64,000 nt of DNA from CAWFGW01 sp963815495 (lineage in GTDB: Bacteria; Bacteroidota; Bacteroidia; Cytophagales; JAAEPT01), in the NCBI GenBank assembly GCA_963815495.1, contig CAWFGW010000008.1, positions 1 through 64,000 on the forward strand, read 5' to 3'. A program made the translations under genes and the position numbers. Under the pieces are notes generated by a model. That model saw nothing but the letters and a program-made list of their open reading frames with translations, made no database searches and was not told where the DNA came from. Below are positions 29,461 to 39,059 of the stretch, one piece after another; positions within the stretch are counted from its first letter, which is position 1; the number at the start of each line of letters is the position of its first letter.

Positions 29461-30558
29461 ATGATTTGTAAACTACAGAAAAAGAACATTCAAGATCTTA
29501 GTCCAACAAATATATTACCTCAAACTCCTTACTGGGGCAAATTAAAAGACCAACAAGGGTATGAGCCTAATGGCTTTGAATTGACCGTTTCCAAAGATTT
29601 GTTGTATACCACATCCCAAAGTTTGACTAATACGCAAGACGATTTATTGGTGTTAATTAAAGACATCAGTCCTGAACTTTGTTATGCATATGTTCCCTAT
29701 GGACCTAAAATAGAGCCAAGCATCGAAAATCAGGGAGTTTTTTTAGAAGAGCTTTCCGAGACCATTCAACCACACCTCCCCCCCAACTGTGTATTTATTC
29801 GGTATGATTTAATGTGGCAGAATCAATGGGCCATAGAAGACGAGTATTTTGACCAATCTGGTAACTGGAATGGTCCTCCACAAAGTTGCATTCAGGAAAT
29901 GAGAGTTAATTACAAAACAAACAATTGGAACTTAAAAAAAAGCCCGAGTGATGTGCTTCCCAAAAACACCTTCTTTTTAGACTTAAAGCAAAATGAGGAT
30001 GTTTTACTTCGCAACATGCGTTACAACACCAGATATAATATTAAACGAGCCATCAACGAAGGTATAGAAGTTAAGGAATATGGTGTAGAGTATATCAGTG
30101 ATTGGTATGCACTTTATTTGGAAACGGCATTGAGACATGATATGCCCTTACAAAACGAAGCCTATTTTGCCTCCATTTTAAAAAACCAGGATAAAAATGA
30201 TAATGGGGTACATGTAAAAATGCTGATGGCTGAATGTAACGGTGAGTTCCTGGCTTCCATGTTTTTAGTAATTTCCAATCAACGGGGCAATTATTTGTAT
30301 GGCGCCTCTTCCATGGAAAATAAAAGAGCCAGCTATGCACTCCAATGGGAAGCAATTAAACTTGCCAAGAGGTATGGATGTAAAGAGTACGACATGTTTG
30401 GATCCGCCCCCAATTTAAATCAGAATCACCCTTTACATGGTGTGCATATCTATAAAAAAGGGTTTGGAGGAAATTTATTTCACAGAATGGGCTGTTGGGA
30501 CTATCCATATCAGGGAAAAGCATATGATTTGTTTAGATTGCAAGAGGTAAGCAATTGA
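29461..30558 (+). CDS. FemAB-like GNAT-fold aminoacyl/acyl transferase
   Basis: 365 residues from ATG 29461; the open frame back to 29359 overlaps the PorP gene and has no domain. The N-terminal half includes LPQTPYWGKLKDQQGYEPNG, and the C-terminal half has NMRYNTRYNIKRAINEGIEV and LYGASSMENKRASYALQWEAIK, as in FemX/peptidoglycan bridge-forming proteins. Family members add amino acids to lipid II in the cytoplasm. In Gram-negatives the substrate is often unknown. No signal peptide. Confidence 0.82.
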   Translation: MICKLQKKNIQDLSPTNILPQTPYWGKLKDQQGYEPNGFELTVSKDLLYTTSQSLTNTQDDLLVLIKDISPELCYAYVPYGPKIEPSIENQGVFLEELSETIQPHLPPNCVFIRYDLMWQNQWAIEDEYFDQSGNWNGPPQSCIQEMRVNYKTNNWNLKKSPSDVLPKNTFFLDLKQNEDVLLRNMRYNTRYNIKRAINEGIEVKEYGVEYISDWYALYLETALRHDMPLQNEAYFASILKNQDKNDNGVHVKMLMAECNGEFLASMFLVISNQRGNYLYGASSMENKRASYALQWEAIKLAKRYGCKEYDMFGSAPNLNQNHPLHGVHIYKKGFGGNLFHRMGCWDYPYQGKAYDLFRLQEVSN

Positions 30559-30603
30559 GACTATCTCATAAGCAATTTAAAGTCCTTAATTTACCCTACC
30601 CTA

Positions 30604-31137
30604 TTGGAAGAACAATTAAACTATATCATTTTCAACAATCTGCAACTTCTGGAAAATACAGAAGGCCATGGAATACATACAAATCAGTTTGTTAATTCCC
30701 AGAATAAACCAATAAAATCACCACAACACTTAATTGCTTTTTTAGAACGAGAACATTTGATCGAGCAAGAATTAGGTGTTGAAGATAAATATTTCATGAC
30801 TGAATTTGGTTTTAGTGTGTTGGATGGTGATCAAGTATATGTTCCAAACCTATATGAGGATGAGTTGGTTGAGTTGGTAAAAAGTTGCGGTGAAGTCAAC
30901 GATAGTTCCGAGGGTGAACCAGACTATCAATCAACAATTGTTCGTAATGACCGAATAACTTCAATGGAAGAAAACAGCGGATTACAGTTTCAAAAAATAG
31001 GCGTTTATATATTTATTGCCTTTGTAATTGTCTATGCTGGGTGGAAATTTATGACCTTAAATGCTCCGGAAAAAGACTTCCAACAAACACCTCAGCACGC
31101 ATCGGACACCCTTGATGCAAAACATGATTCGCTTTAA
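30604..31137 (+). CDS. Hypothetical protein with one membrane span
   Basis: 177 residues from TTG 30604. A soluble N-terminal part (about 1-125) includes EDKYFMTEFGFSVLDGDQVYVP and looks like a small winged-helix-type domain. One membrane span (IGVYIFIAFVIVYAGWKFM, about 132-150) is followed by a short tail. No family recognised. Lies between the FemAB-like and RluA-N-like genes in the same direction. Confidence 0.55.
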   Translation: MEEQLNYIIFNNLQLLENTEGHGIHTNQFVNSQNKPIKSPQHLIAFLEREHLIEQELGVEDKYFMTEFGFSVLDGDQVYVPNLYEDELVELVKSCGEVNDSSEGEPDYQSTIVRNDRITSMEENSGLQFQKIGVYIFIAFVIVYAGWKFMTLNAPEKDFQQTPQHASDTLDAKHDSL

Positions 31138-31189
31138 ACGTGGTTCTCTTTACTCATACCACCAAATATAAGCCGTTTATCATCATTTT

Positions 31190-31954
31190 ATGAATGACCT
31201 CTGCTTTGTTCCCTTTTCTTCTGAAAAGATTCTTTCATTGATTCCGGAAACCTTCAACGATCCTTTTAGCAATGTGACTCCAGAAATTTGCCAATTAGCC
31301 GCAATAGATTTACAGGCTTATATTCAAGACAATCACCTCAACTGGAAACATAACTTAGGTTTAACACCTGATAAAAAAGGGGTTGCAAAAGGTAAAATGT
31401 TCGGGGTATTAGTAGTAAGAAACTCAGCAAATGAAATCGGTTACCTAAGTACTTTCTCTGGAAAACTGGAAGACGAACCTCATCCAACTCAATTTGTTCC
31501 CTCATTATTTAACATTGCCACCAACGATTATTTTATAACTAAAGGAATGACTGAACTTACTCACATTGGTAACGAAATAAAACGGTTAAAGGAGGAGAAT
31601 GCAGCATTGTTTACGTTGGAAATTCAGCACCTAAAGGACAATCGAAAGTTAAAATCAATAGTACTTCAACAGCAGTTGTTTGAACAATATTACTTTCTTA
31701 ATAAGTCCTTAGTTCCAAAAAGTTTATATGCAATTTTTAAAACCTCAGGTAATAAAAAGCCAGCTGCTGGATCAGGAGAATGTGCCGCTCCAAAGTTACT
31801 TCATTATGCTTATAAACATCAGATGGTTCCATTAGCAATTGCAGAGTTTTGGTGGGGCAAATCAACACCATCAGAAGACCGAAAGCATGGATTATTCTAT
31901 CCTTCATGCAATGAAAAGTGCCGTCCAATTTTGAGTTATATGTTGAATGAATAA
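31190..31954 (+). CDS. Stand-alone N-terminal region of Bacteroidota RluA-type pseudouridine synthase, catalytic domain absent
   Basis: 254 residues. SGECAAPKLLHYAYKHQMVPLAIAEFWWG and the HGLFYPSCNEKCRPIL stretch resemble the accessory N-terminal part found before the catalytic domain in the long RluA-family synthases of Bacteroidota. A coiled segment (about 125-165, IKRLKEENAALFTLEIQHLKD) separates the two ends. The protein stops where the pseudouridine synthase domain would start, and a hairpin follows directly. No catalytic Asp motif (HRLDxxTSG) is present. It could be a truncated gene or a stand-alone RNA-binding partner. The family match is from memory. Confidence 0.55.
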   Translation: MNDLCFVPFSSEKILSLIPETFNDPFSNVTPEICQLAAIDLQAYIQDNHLNWKHNLGLTPDKKGVAKGKMFGVLVVRNSANEIGYLSTFSGKLEDEPHPTQFVPSLFNIATNDYFITKGMTELTHIGNEIKRLKEENAALFTLEIQHLKDNRKLKSIVLQQQLFEQYYFLNKSLVPKSLYAIFKTSGNKKPAAGSGECAAPKLLHYAYKHQMVPLAIAEFWWGKSTPSEDRKHGLFYPSCNEKCRPILSYMLNE

Positions 31955-31955
31955 A

Positions 31956-31985
31956 CACTCCCCTAAGAATAAAATCTCAAGGGAG
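31956..31985. terminator. Hairpin between convergent genes
   Basis: CTCCCCTAAG and CTCAAGGGAG pair with two mismatches just after the RluA-N-like stop. The GH5 gene ends on the other strand at 32012. T or A runs are short, so strength is uncertain. Confidence 0.5.
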
Positions 31986-32011
31986 AGTTTGAGAAAAAAT
32001 GCGTCCAAACA

Positions 32012-34405
32012 TTACAGTTTAATCACTTTCACAACCTCTGATTTCTGATCATACGTGAGATATAAAAAATACATACCTGAAGCCAAATCAGCACCAAAAT
32101 CTATTGATTCATTAGCTGTTAGCTGATCAGATTGATATACCTCTAAGCCATTAACATCTACAGCTGTAATTGTCAAAGGCTGTTTGTTGTTTGAAGTAGT
32201 TACTTTAATCGCAGTTTGATGCTGAAAAACCGTTGGGAATACCTGCACTGCTGAAGTTGAATTAGCACTTTCGATATTGGTAATCAATGGGTTGATGAAA
32301 TCAAAATAATTAATATTATAACCAGAATCATCAATTGTAACCTTTATAGTTTGGACCCCCTCAGCAAGTGAGATTGTTCCAATATCTTGTGTTGCCCATT
32401 TATCCCAGCCATTGGTCGAGTTAACAGCTACATGGTCTAAAAGGGTGTTTCCATCTACAGCGATACTCATCGTACCACCATATCCAGCCACCCTTACTTT
32501 TACAGTATACATACCGCTTTCAGCAACATTCACTGTATAGTTCATCCACTCCCCATCTTCAGTCCAGGCAACAACACCAGTTTGTTCTTCTTGAGAATAC
32601 TGTATATCTACGCCATCGTTTCGTAAATACCATCCTGTATTCCAGGCAGTATAATCACCACCACCAGAACCAAATTGGGTGGTTCTAAAAACATTGTCGC
32701 TATATGCTTCACTATTTTTACCTTCATCGTAGGCTACAGCCTCAAGCTTATTAGGCAAAGTTATGCTTTTATAAGGTTTAGTATCCTGTGCGTAATCAGG
32801 AAACAGCGCACGCAGGTAACCCCGATTGATTGTGCAATTAGCTAATTTTACATTTTCAACCATTTCATCCAAAATAGCTTGTCCCACAGCAGCAGAAGGT
32901 TTAGCACCTCCATTAATATAGGTAGCCAAAGCAGACCAATTATCTGGTTCTTTAAAAGCTAATGCACCAGAGATACTTCCCATTTTTTTGTATGGCCATA
33001 TCGCCCAGCCAATGTTAAACTTATCCATCAATTCGATGGTTTCGCCTATCCAATGATTAGAGTTTTCACCAAACTCACCTAAGAAAATAGGCACATTTTG
33101 GCTATCACGTATTTGAAAAATAAAATTAAGTGAAGCATCGTTGACATCATTCCAATACTTATGGAAGCTATACGACATGTTGTTGTCCCATTTAGGTGTT
33201 AAGCCATTATAGTCGTTCGCATAACTATTGCCCTCAATGAATAGCAGGTGATTATTATCAACAGTCCTTATTGCAGCGGTAATATCTTTCATTAAATTAG
33301 CGAGCAGTGCATTGTTATTAGGAAGCACCCAGTTCGGTTCGTTGATTAAGTCATATGCTCCAATGGTTTCTTCATTCGCATACCGTTCAGCAAATTTTTT
33401 CCATAAAGCCACTGTCTGCGCTCTATTTTGAGCGCTAGTATAGGTGCTACCAGGAGCGTCTTCCCAAAGCGATGATTGTCCCTCAACATAATCGGAAATA
33501 TCGCCACTACTTTGTCCACCCGGGGCAGCATGTAAATCCAAAATAACATAAAGATCATTTGCCTTACACCAAGAAATAATTTCATCTACCATTAAAAAAC
33601 CTTTTTCAATAAACACATCAGGTTTTCCTAATTCAGTAAATAAGTTGTAATGCATTGGTAATCGAATGGAGTTGAAACCCCACTTTGCAATACTATCGAT
33701 ATCCGCTTTCACCAAATAGTTAGCTTTATAATCTTCATAAAATTGTTCCATCTTATTATTTCCTACTACATCAGCAATTTTTTGCTTAATCACGTGCTGG
33801 TAACCACCTCCCAGATTAAGCATGTAGCCCTCTTGCACCATGTAATTTCCAATGTTAATGGCTCTAAACTGAAAATTACCGTTGTTGTTAACAATGTTTT
33901 TACCTTCAGCATGTAAAAATCCTTCATTGGTGTTAGTACCACTTTCTGTAATGTTTACATAGTTTAGATTAAAACCACCAAAGACAGCTGTCAACCTCAT
34001 TTTATGAACTCCCTTTGTTAAAGGAATGTTTTTTCCCACCGCACTCATCCAGTTTTGCCAGCCTCCAGTAATTGGCAGCGCAATGGGATAATTTAAACTT
34101 TTTCCATCAATTTCAATTGACAACATACCCCCATTACTAAGACTTGCACAGCGAAAAGAAAAATTATAGTTATTCGTTTCATTTACATTAATATTATACT
34201 CCATCCAATCACCAGTATCAATATAACTGACATTTAGGCCTCCACCTTCATCATTAGTAGTTTCTGTTGCGACATCTTGCATCAATACATAAGCCTCTGC
34301 TTCTACTTTTCCTGGAATAGGGAGTTGTGCTTTGATATTAAAATAAGTGAATAAGAGCACTAGTCCCGCTAGTGTATTCTTTTTTATACTAAACATTCGT
34401 TTCAT
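32012..34405 (-). CDS. GH5 glycanase with two CBM6-like modules and T9SS domain
   Basis: 797 residues. A signal peptide ends near NIKAQ (27). A CBM6-like module covers about 30-155 (TGDWMEYNINV, NLNYVNI). The GH5 barrel covers about 165-525, with LHAAPGG, acid/base E356 in YDLINEPNW and nucleophile E444 in FLGEFGENS. A second CBM6-like module covers about 555-705 (EDGEWMNYTVNV, INYFDF). The type A sorting domain ends the protein. The barrel looks like exo-beta-1,3-glucanase or endoglucanase types. It acts on beta-glucan or a related polymer outside the cell. Monocistronic. Confidence 0.9.
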   Translation of the reverse strand: MKRMFSIKKNTLAGLVLLFTYFNIKAQLPIPGKVEAEAYVLMQDVATETTNDEGGGLNVSYIDTGDWMEYNINVNETNNYNFSFRCASLSNGGMLSIEIDGKSLNYPIALPITGGWQNWMSAVGKNIPLTKGVHKMRLTAVFGGFNLNYVNITESGTNTNEGFLHAEGKNIVNNNGNFQFRAINIGNYMVQEGYMLNLGGGYQHVIKQKIADVVGNNKMEQFYEDYKANYLVKADIDSIAKWGFNSIRLPMHYNLFTELGKPDVFIEKGFLMVDEIISWCKANDLYVILDLHAAPGGQSSGDISDYVEGQSSLWEDAPGSTYTSAQNRAQTVALWKKFAERYANEETIGAYDLINEPNWVLPNNNALLANLMKDITAAIRTVDNNHLLFIEGNSYANDYNGLTPKWDNNMSYSFHKYWNDVNDASLNFIFQIRDSQNVPIFLGEFGENSNHWIGETIELMDKFNIGWAIWPYKKMGSISGALAFKEPDNWSALATYINGGAKPSAAVGQAILDEMVENVKLANCTINRGYLRALFPDYAQDTKPYKSITLPNKLEAVAYDEGKNSEAYSDNVFRTTQFGSGGGDYTAWNTGWYLRNDGVDIQYSQEEQTGVVAWTEDGEWMNYTVNVAESGMYTVKVRVAGYGGTMSIAVDGNTLLDHVAVNSTNGWDKWATQDIGTISLAEGVQTIKVTIDDSGYNINYFDFINPLITNIESANSTSAVQVFPTVFQHQTAIKVTTSNNKQPLTITAVDVNGLEVYQSDQLTANESIDFGADLASGMYFLYLTYDQKSEVVKVIKL

Positions 34406-34678
34406 ATTATTTAATTAGTTATTAAAATATTCCATGCCACATAAAATAACTGGATGACGTCTATAATTCAGTCTTTTACATAGTATGCATATTTTAAAAA
34501 AATCTAATCCAGAAAATCTTTTTTTCATATGAAAAATTAATTTATTGAGAGAAAAACTGGGTATCAAATAGTCGTTGAAAAACATTAAATACTCGTCTAT
34601 AAGTCACATATAGCAGAATAGTTTATATACAATTAGTTCTTTAAAAACAATTGTAGCTAATGGATTTAATATAATAGT

Positions 34679-35548
34679 TTAGTTATTGAGATAACTCACT
34701 CCCAACTCGGTAGAGTTTAACCAGACGGGTGTCTGTGAAAGCAGTGCGGAATTATATAATACACTAATGGTCAGTGGGAAATAATCATTGACAATTTTCA
34801 CCATTGCCTGAAAAGCTACACCTCTGCGTTGTGTATAGATACTGGAAATCATAATCATTTTTTTATAATCAATAGTAACTCCCCCGAGCCATTGGTTGGT
34901 AACTTCGGGTAATACACGTAGAAGTACTTGTGGTTTTAATTCCCATTGATCTGAAAGTGGAACCCCTTGTTCGCAATACACCTGGTAGTAGCTATTTAGC
35001 TTCAGTTTGGCTTCTATCGCTGTACCTTCCGATTGAAATAACTGATACATTGCCGCACTGGCATGAAACTGTTTATAGCTGAACTCTACACCAGCATTCG
35101 CATCAGGCATGAACACATTACCAACCCCAGTAGCAGAGGGTGCAGAAAATTGACGACTAACGAACCCCATAGCAATCCCAGCACTCAAACTGGTCTCTTT
35201 CGACAAACTAATGCGATAGGCATAGTTACCATATGCTCTAGGAGAACTAATGTATGGCCCTTCTTTTTCATTGTAAAATGAGAGTCGGAAGAGTTGTTTA
35301 TTATTATTATCAAGATTTTTTACTGCCATAGCACTTATATCGTAAAGTGCTATATTGGCTTCACCAGGCTTAAATTTATAGACGCCAGACACGCCATAAT
35401 TACCATTTTCTGGAATGTACGAAGGACTTAAAACCACCCTGTTTACGCTGTAAGAAGAATAAATATCAGGATACAAGGGAATTTGTGCTTTTATATATTG
35501 ATATAAAAGAATAAAAATTAGGGTCGGTATGACGTAGTTAATTTTCAA
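34679..35548 (-). CDS. PorP/SprF-family outer-membrane protein of the second signalling module
   Basis: 289 residues from TTG 35548. A signal peptide (MKINYVIPTLIFILLYQYIKAQ) is followed by the family N-terminus around VVLSPSYIPENGNYG, where the usual NPA motif is changed to SPS. The beta-strand pattern matches the paralogue at 3161-4003 (for example GNYAYRISLSKETSLSAGIAMG and MPDANAGVEFSY against APDGNIGVEISY). It is divergent from the sigma gene 87 nt away, the same relation as in module one. Confidence 0.82.
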   Translation of the reverse strand: MKINYVIPTLIFILLYQYIKAQIPLYPDIYSSYSVNRVVLSPSYIPENGNYGVSGVYKFKPGEANIALYDISAMAVKNLDNNNKQLFRLSFYNEKEGPYISSPRAYGNYAYRISLSKETSLSAGIAMGFVSRQFSAPSATGVGNVFMPDANAGVEFSYKQFHASAAMYQLFQSEGTAIEAKLKLNSYYQVYCEQGVPLSDQWELKPQVLLRVLPEVTNQWLGGVTIDYKKMIMISSIYTQRRGVAFQAMVKIVNDYFPLTISVLYNSALLSQTPVWLNSTELGVSYLNN

Positions 35549-35635
35549 TCAATTGTAATGATACGAATTAATAAATATATTTTTAATTCCCATTTCGTTA
35601 CTTTCAGTTTTAAAGAAATGTATTAGTTGTAGTAA

Positions 35636-36223
35636 GTGAAAATTGAAGAAAAAGAGATTCCGTCATTCATCCGTCAAGGAAAAGATAAGGCAGTAATAGA
35701 ATTGCTCTATCAAAATGTTTTCCCTAAGGTGAAGAACTATATTACTTCTCGTGGTGGAATCAGGGATGATGCAAATGATATATTTCAGGATGCCCTTCTT
35801 TATTTCTACAATCAGATTATTGCAAAAGAGTTTAATGAAGAGAAATATAAAGTTTACGGTTATCTATTTCGATTAAGTATTAACAGGTGGTTGAATAAAA
35901 TAAAAAAACATAACCGAATGACTTTAGTGGAGGATATGGCAGATAATGATTTCACAACAGATAGTACTGAAAATTTTGCTGCCATTGATTTCTTAAATCA
36001 AGAAGAAAATCTAATTAAAAGTTTGTTTACAGACTTGGGTGACAAATGTACCGAATTATTAAATTATACGATTTATAGCCAATTACTCCTAGAAGATGTA
36101 GCTATTCGCATGGGCATGTCATCGGTAGGGGCTGTAAAGATGCAACTGAAGCGTTGTAAAGAAAAGTTGTACAAAGAGTTAGAAGAAAAACCTGAAATAA
36201 TTGAATTGCTGACCAATGGCTAA
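35636..36223 (+). CDS. ECF-type RNA polymerase sigma factor (second module)
   Basis: 195 residues from GTG 35636. Region 2 reads DDANDIFQDALLYFYNQII then VYGYLFRLSINRWLNKIKK. Region 4 is around EDVAIRMGMSSVGAVKMQLKRCKEKL. It overlaps the anti-sigma-like gene by 8 nt. Paralogous to 2460-3035 but clearly diverged, so the two modules probably read different promoters. Confidence 0.9.
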   Translation: MKIEEKEIPSFIRQGKDKAVIELLYQNVFPKVKNYITSRGGIRDDANDIFQDALLYFYNQIIAKEFNEEKYKVYGYLFRLSINRWLNKIKKHNRMTLVEDMADNDFTTDSTENFAAIDFLNQEENLIKSLFTDLGDKCTELLNYTIYSQLLLEDVAIRMGMSSVGAVKMQLKRCKEKLYKELEEKPEIIELLTNG

Positions 36224-37313
36224 TCATAACGACATATTCGAATTAGTAGAAGCTTACGTTAATGGCGAGCTATCGGATAGCGAATTAGCTAATTTCGAGG
36301 CCGAATTAAGTACAAACGTCAACCTTCAAAAGCAATTGATACTAGCTCAAGCTGCACAAAAACTGGTTATTCAAAACCGCTTATTACAAGTAAAAGCATT
36401 AGCAAATGAAGAAGCTAGTCGCCTTAACAATAAAAGAAATCAAATACATAAGTTCCTCATTGGAGGAAGCGTTGCTTTAGTAGCCGTAGTAACTGGTTTG
36501 TACATCATCATAAAGTCAAAAGAGCCAAACGAAATAAAATTACCAGCACCACAAGAAATTCAACAAAAAGAAACACCTACCTCCACACTTTCGGAAATTA
36601 GTGAGCTGGATGAACAAGTACAGTCTACCACCAATACTGCTTCGCAAGAGGAAACCCAACCACAACCTGTGACTGTAACGAAGAAGGAAACTCCCCCTCC
36701 ACCTTCAGACATACAGAAAGACACAATTGTAATTGTTGATACAACAACGGTCATGAAAAACTCGCCAACAGTTGAAACCCCAGAAAAACCTGAGAAAACG
36801 ACTAAAACCAAACCGGCATGCAATACCGCAAATATAAAAGCCGATATTCATACGATTAGTGGTTGTGAAGGTAAAAATGAAAACGCGATTGAGATTGGGA
36901 AAATTAGTGGATTGACTGGTCCAATCAAAAAGCAGGTTTTTAATGCAGAAAATGAACTTATCTTATCCCACTATGGCTTAAAAGATGGAAACTATACAGT
37001 AGTAATAGTTGGTGCTGAGACGTGTAAAAAACGTTTTCCAGTCACCTTAAAAAGTAAAAACTGTCCGATAAATGTAGATTTTAACCCTAATTATGGGGAA
37101 GTTTGGGAAATACCAACCATTAGCGTTTCAGGTGTATTAACCATTTATACAAAAACTGGATTAGAAATAGTACGCAAACCATTGCCTGCTGGTGAAGTAA
37201 CTACTTGGGACGGCAAAAATTCAGCAAATGAAATTCAAGCAGGATACTTTATATTTACAATTAATTATGAAGACGGTAGTTTCTTAAAAGGAGGAATTAC
37301 AGTCACTCAATAA
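36216..37313 (+). CDS. Single-span anti-sigma-like protein with periplasmic SprB-like and CHU_C-like domains (second module)
   Basis: 365 residues from ATG 36216, overlapping the sigma stop. The cytoplasmic part (1-78) has a short-helix anti-sigma look (IFELVEAYVNGELSDSELANFEAEL). The membrane span is at about 79-99. A Pro/Thr/Glu/Lys-rich linker runs 103-198. The SprB-like domain (201-283) has Cys at 202, 217, 270 and 283. The CHU_C-like domain (284-365) carries FNPNYGE, IYTKTGLEIV and WDGKNSANEIQAGYF. Domain order and the FNPNYGE motif match the paralogue at 1333-2463. It ends 1 nt into the LRR gene start (TAATG). Confidence 0.75.
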   Translation: MANHNDIFELVEAYVNGELSDSELANFEAELSTNVNLQKQLILAQAAQKLVIQNRLLQVKALANEEASRLNNKRNQIHKFLIGGSVALVAVVTGLYIIIKSKEPNEIKLPAPQEIQQKETPTSTLSEISELDEQVQSTTNTASQEETQPQPVTVTKKETPPPPSDIQKDTIVIVDTTTVMKNSPTVETPEKPEKTTKTKPACNTANIKADIHTISGCEGKNENAIEIGKISGLTGPIKKQVFNAENELILSHYGLKDGNYTVVIVGAETCKKRFPVTLKSKNCPINVDFNPNYGEVWEIPTISVSGVLTIYTKTGLEIVRKPLPAGEVTTWDGKNSANEIQAGYFIFTINYEDGSFLKGGITVTQ

Positions 37314-38926
37314 TGAAACACTTAATAATTATCATATCGTTAATTAGTATTTTTCTAAGTCACAACAGTGTCGTTGGTCAAACCTATCCTATTGCAGATG
37401 CGCAATTTAAAAGTTGTATTGAGCAATCATTTACTGGGATACTTGATGCCCAGGATGATTTAATTTTATCTCAGGCCGCACTTCCTGACACCTTAGATTG
37501 TAGCAGCTTTAACATTTCAAACGCAGATGGCTTACAACACTTCACTAATTTAAAAGTCATCGATTTACACGATAATAATTTAAAACGTGTGGATGAGCTA
37601 ACTGCCTTAACTGCGGTTAATGAGCTTTATCTTCAAGAAAACGAATTAATTGAGTTACCAGATCTATCTAATTCTCCTGCGTTATTTTTAATTAAAGCAA
37701 ATAATAATTTCATCACTACCAGTCCTCCTTTACCCCCTCAACTTCGGTCGTTGGATTTAAACCAAAACAATTTGAGTTCTTTGGGCGACCTACCCAACCA
37801 ATCTGGATTATTTTATTTAAATATATCTAGAAATACTAGCTTAAAATCATTACCAGCTCTTGACGGGTTATATACCCTTAAAGAGTTTCATTGTTATCTA
37901 TGTGGCTTAAATGTTCTACCTAGTACAACGGCACTTACAAATTTAGAAGTACTCAATATCGGATATAATTACTTCACTAAGTTACCCGATTTATCATCCA
38001 ATCTAAACTTAAAAACACTTTATGCTAATGATTGTCTTTTAAAATCTTTTCCTGATATGAGTATGTTACCAATGCTAGAAAAAGTAAGGTTATATAACAA
38101 CCACCTAAGTTTTGAAGACTTTATGCCACTCTTAGCAAACCCAACATATAGCGATATATATAAAATCACGCCACAATTGAATTTCCCAAATCCACTAAAA
38201 AGCAAGTATTTTGAGTATGATTCAGTGAGCTTTGCGACAGGGATTTCCCCCAACACCGCTAATGTCACCTATACTTGGTATCTAGATGGCGAATTATTAA
38301 GTACATCTACCAAGGATACTTTATCAATTGATTCAATTCAAATAGAAAATAGTGGAGTTTATAATTATATAATCACCCACCCATTATTTCCTGATTTAAC
38401 ATTATCATCTAACATACAACAAGTTACAGTCTTAAGCTGTCTCAACCCATCGGGGTTTGAATGGAATATCACTGGTGCTACTTGCCAAGAAGCTGGAAGT
38501 TTAAAAATAAAAGCCTTCAACCAACCTCAAGAAAATCTACAATACCACCTAAAAAGTAAAGCTACGGATAGAGTATTTACAACAACAAAAGGTGTTTTTA
38601 ACAACTTAAGTAATCCCAACTACCTACTCTATGCGCAAGCTAGCGACCGTTGTGTGAAATTGATTGATGATAATATCGAAGTACCTATTGAAAAATGTAA
38701 AGATGCCTTTTTTACCCCCAACAACGATGGTGTTGATGATAACTTCTATTTTGAACAAGTGGGAGAAGCGAAAATATACAATAAATGGGGGCAATTAATC
38801 CAAACACTACGAATACCTGGTGAGTGGAACGGTGAATTAAATGATTCTAAAAAAATAACCCCAGGGTACTACACCATTAATATCAATGATGGTGAAGAAA
38901 TTTTTCATTTGTCCGTAGTTTATTGA
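37313..38926 (+). CDS. Secreted LRR protein with Ig-like, SprB-like and CHU_C domains
   Basis: 537 residues, complete. A signal peptide ends at SVVGQ (about 23). Leucine-rich repeats run about 60-290 (LKVIDLHDNNLKRVDELTAL, ELIELPDLSNSPALF). An Ig-like domain is at about 300-380 (TYTWYLDGELLS, NSGVYNYII). A SprB-like domain follows (about 383-462). The CHU_C type B sorting domain starts at about 463 with KDAFFTPNNDGVDDNFYF and holds YNKWGQLIQTL and GEWNGELND. Third gene of the sigma operon, overlapping the anti-sigma-like gene by 1 nt. Likely exported by T9SS, probably with the divergent PorP/SprF as anchor. Confidence 0.9.
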   Translation: MKHLIIIISLISIFLSHNSVVGQTYPIADAQFKSCIEQSFTGILDAQDDLILSQAALPDTLDCSSFNISNADGLQHFTNLKVIDLHDNNLKRVDELTALTAVNELYLQENELIELPDLSNSPALFLIKANNNFITTSPPLPPQLRSLDLNQNNLSSLGDLPNQSGLFYLNISRNTSLKSLPALDGLYTLKEFHCYLCGLNVLPSTTALTNLEVLNIGYNYFTKLPDLSSNLNLKTLYANDCLLKSFPDMSMLPMLEKVRLYNNHLSFEDFMPLLANPTYSDIYKITPQLNFPNPLKSKYFEYDSVSFATGISPNTANVTYTWYLDGELLSTSTKDTLSIDSIQIENSGVYNYIITHPLFPDLTLSSNIQQVTVLSCLNPSGFEWNITGATCQEAGSLKIKAFNQPQENLQYHLKSKATDRVFTTTKGVFNNLSNPNYLLYAQASDRCVKLIDDNIEVPIEKCKDAFFTPNNDGVDDNFYFEQVGEAKIYNKWGQLIQTLRIPGEWNGELNDSKKITPGYYTININDGEEIFHLSVVY

Positions 38927-39059
38927 TAGCTTCAGATTACTCTCAGCAAGATAATATAGACGCATATTTAATGCTTCTAGTTCAAAAAAATTGCCTCTAA
39001 TGGTACTTTTTGAATTCATCATAAATCATTATATTACAATATATTACACTTGAATAAAC

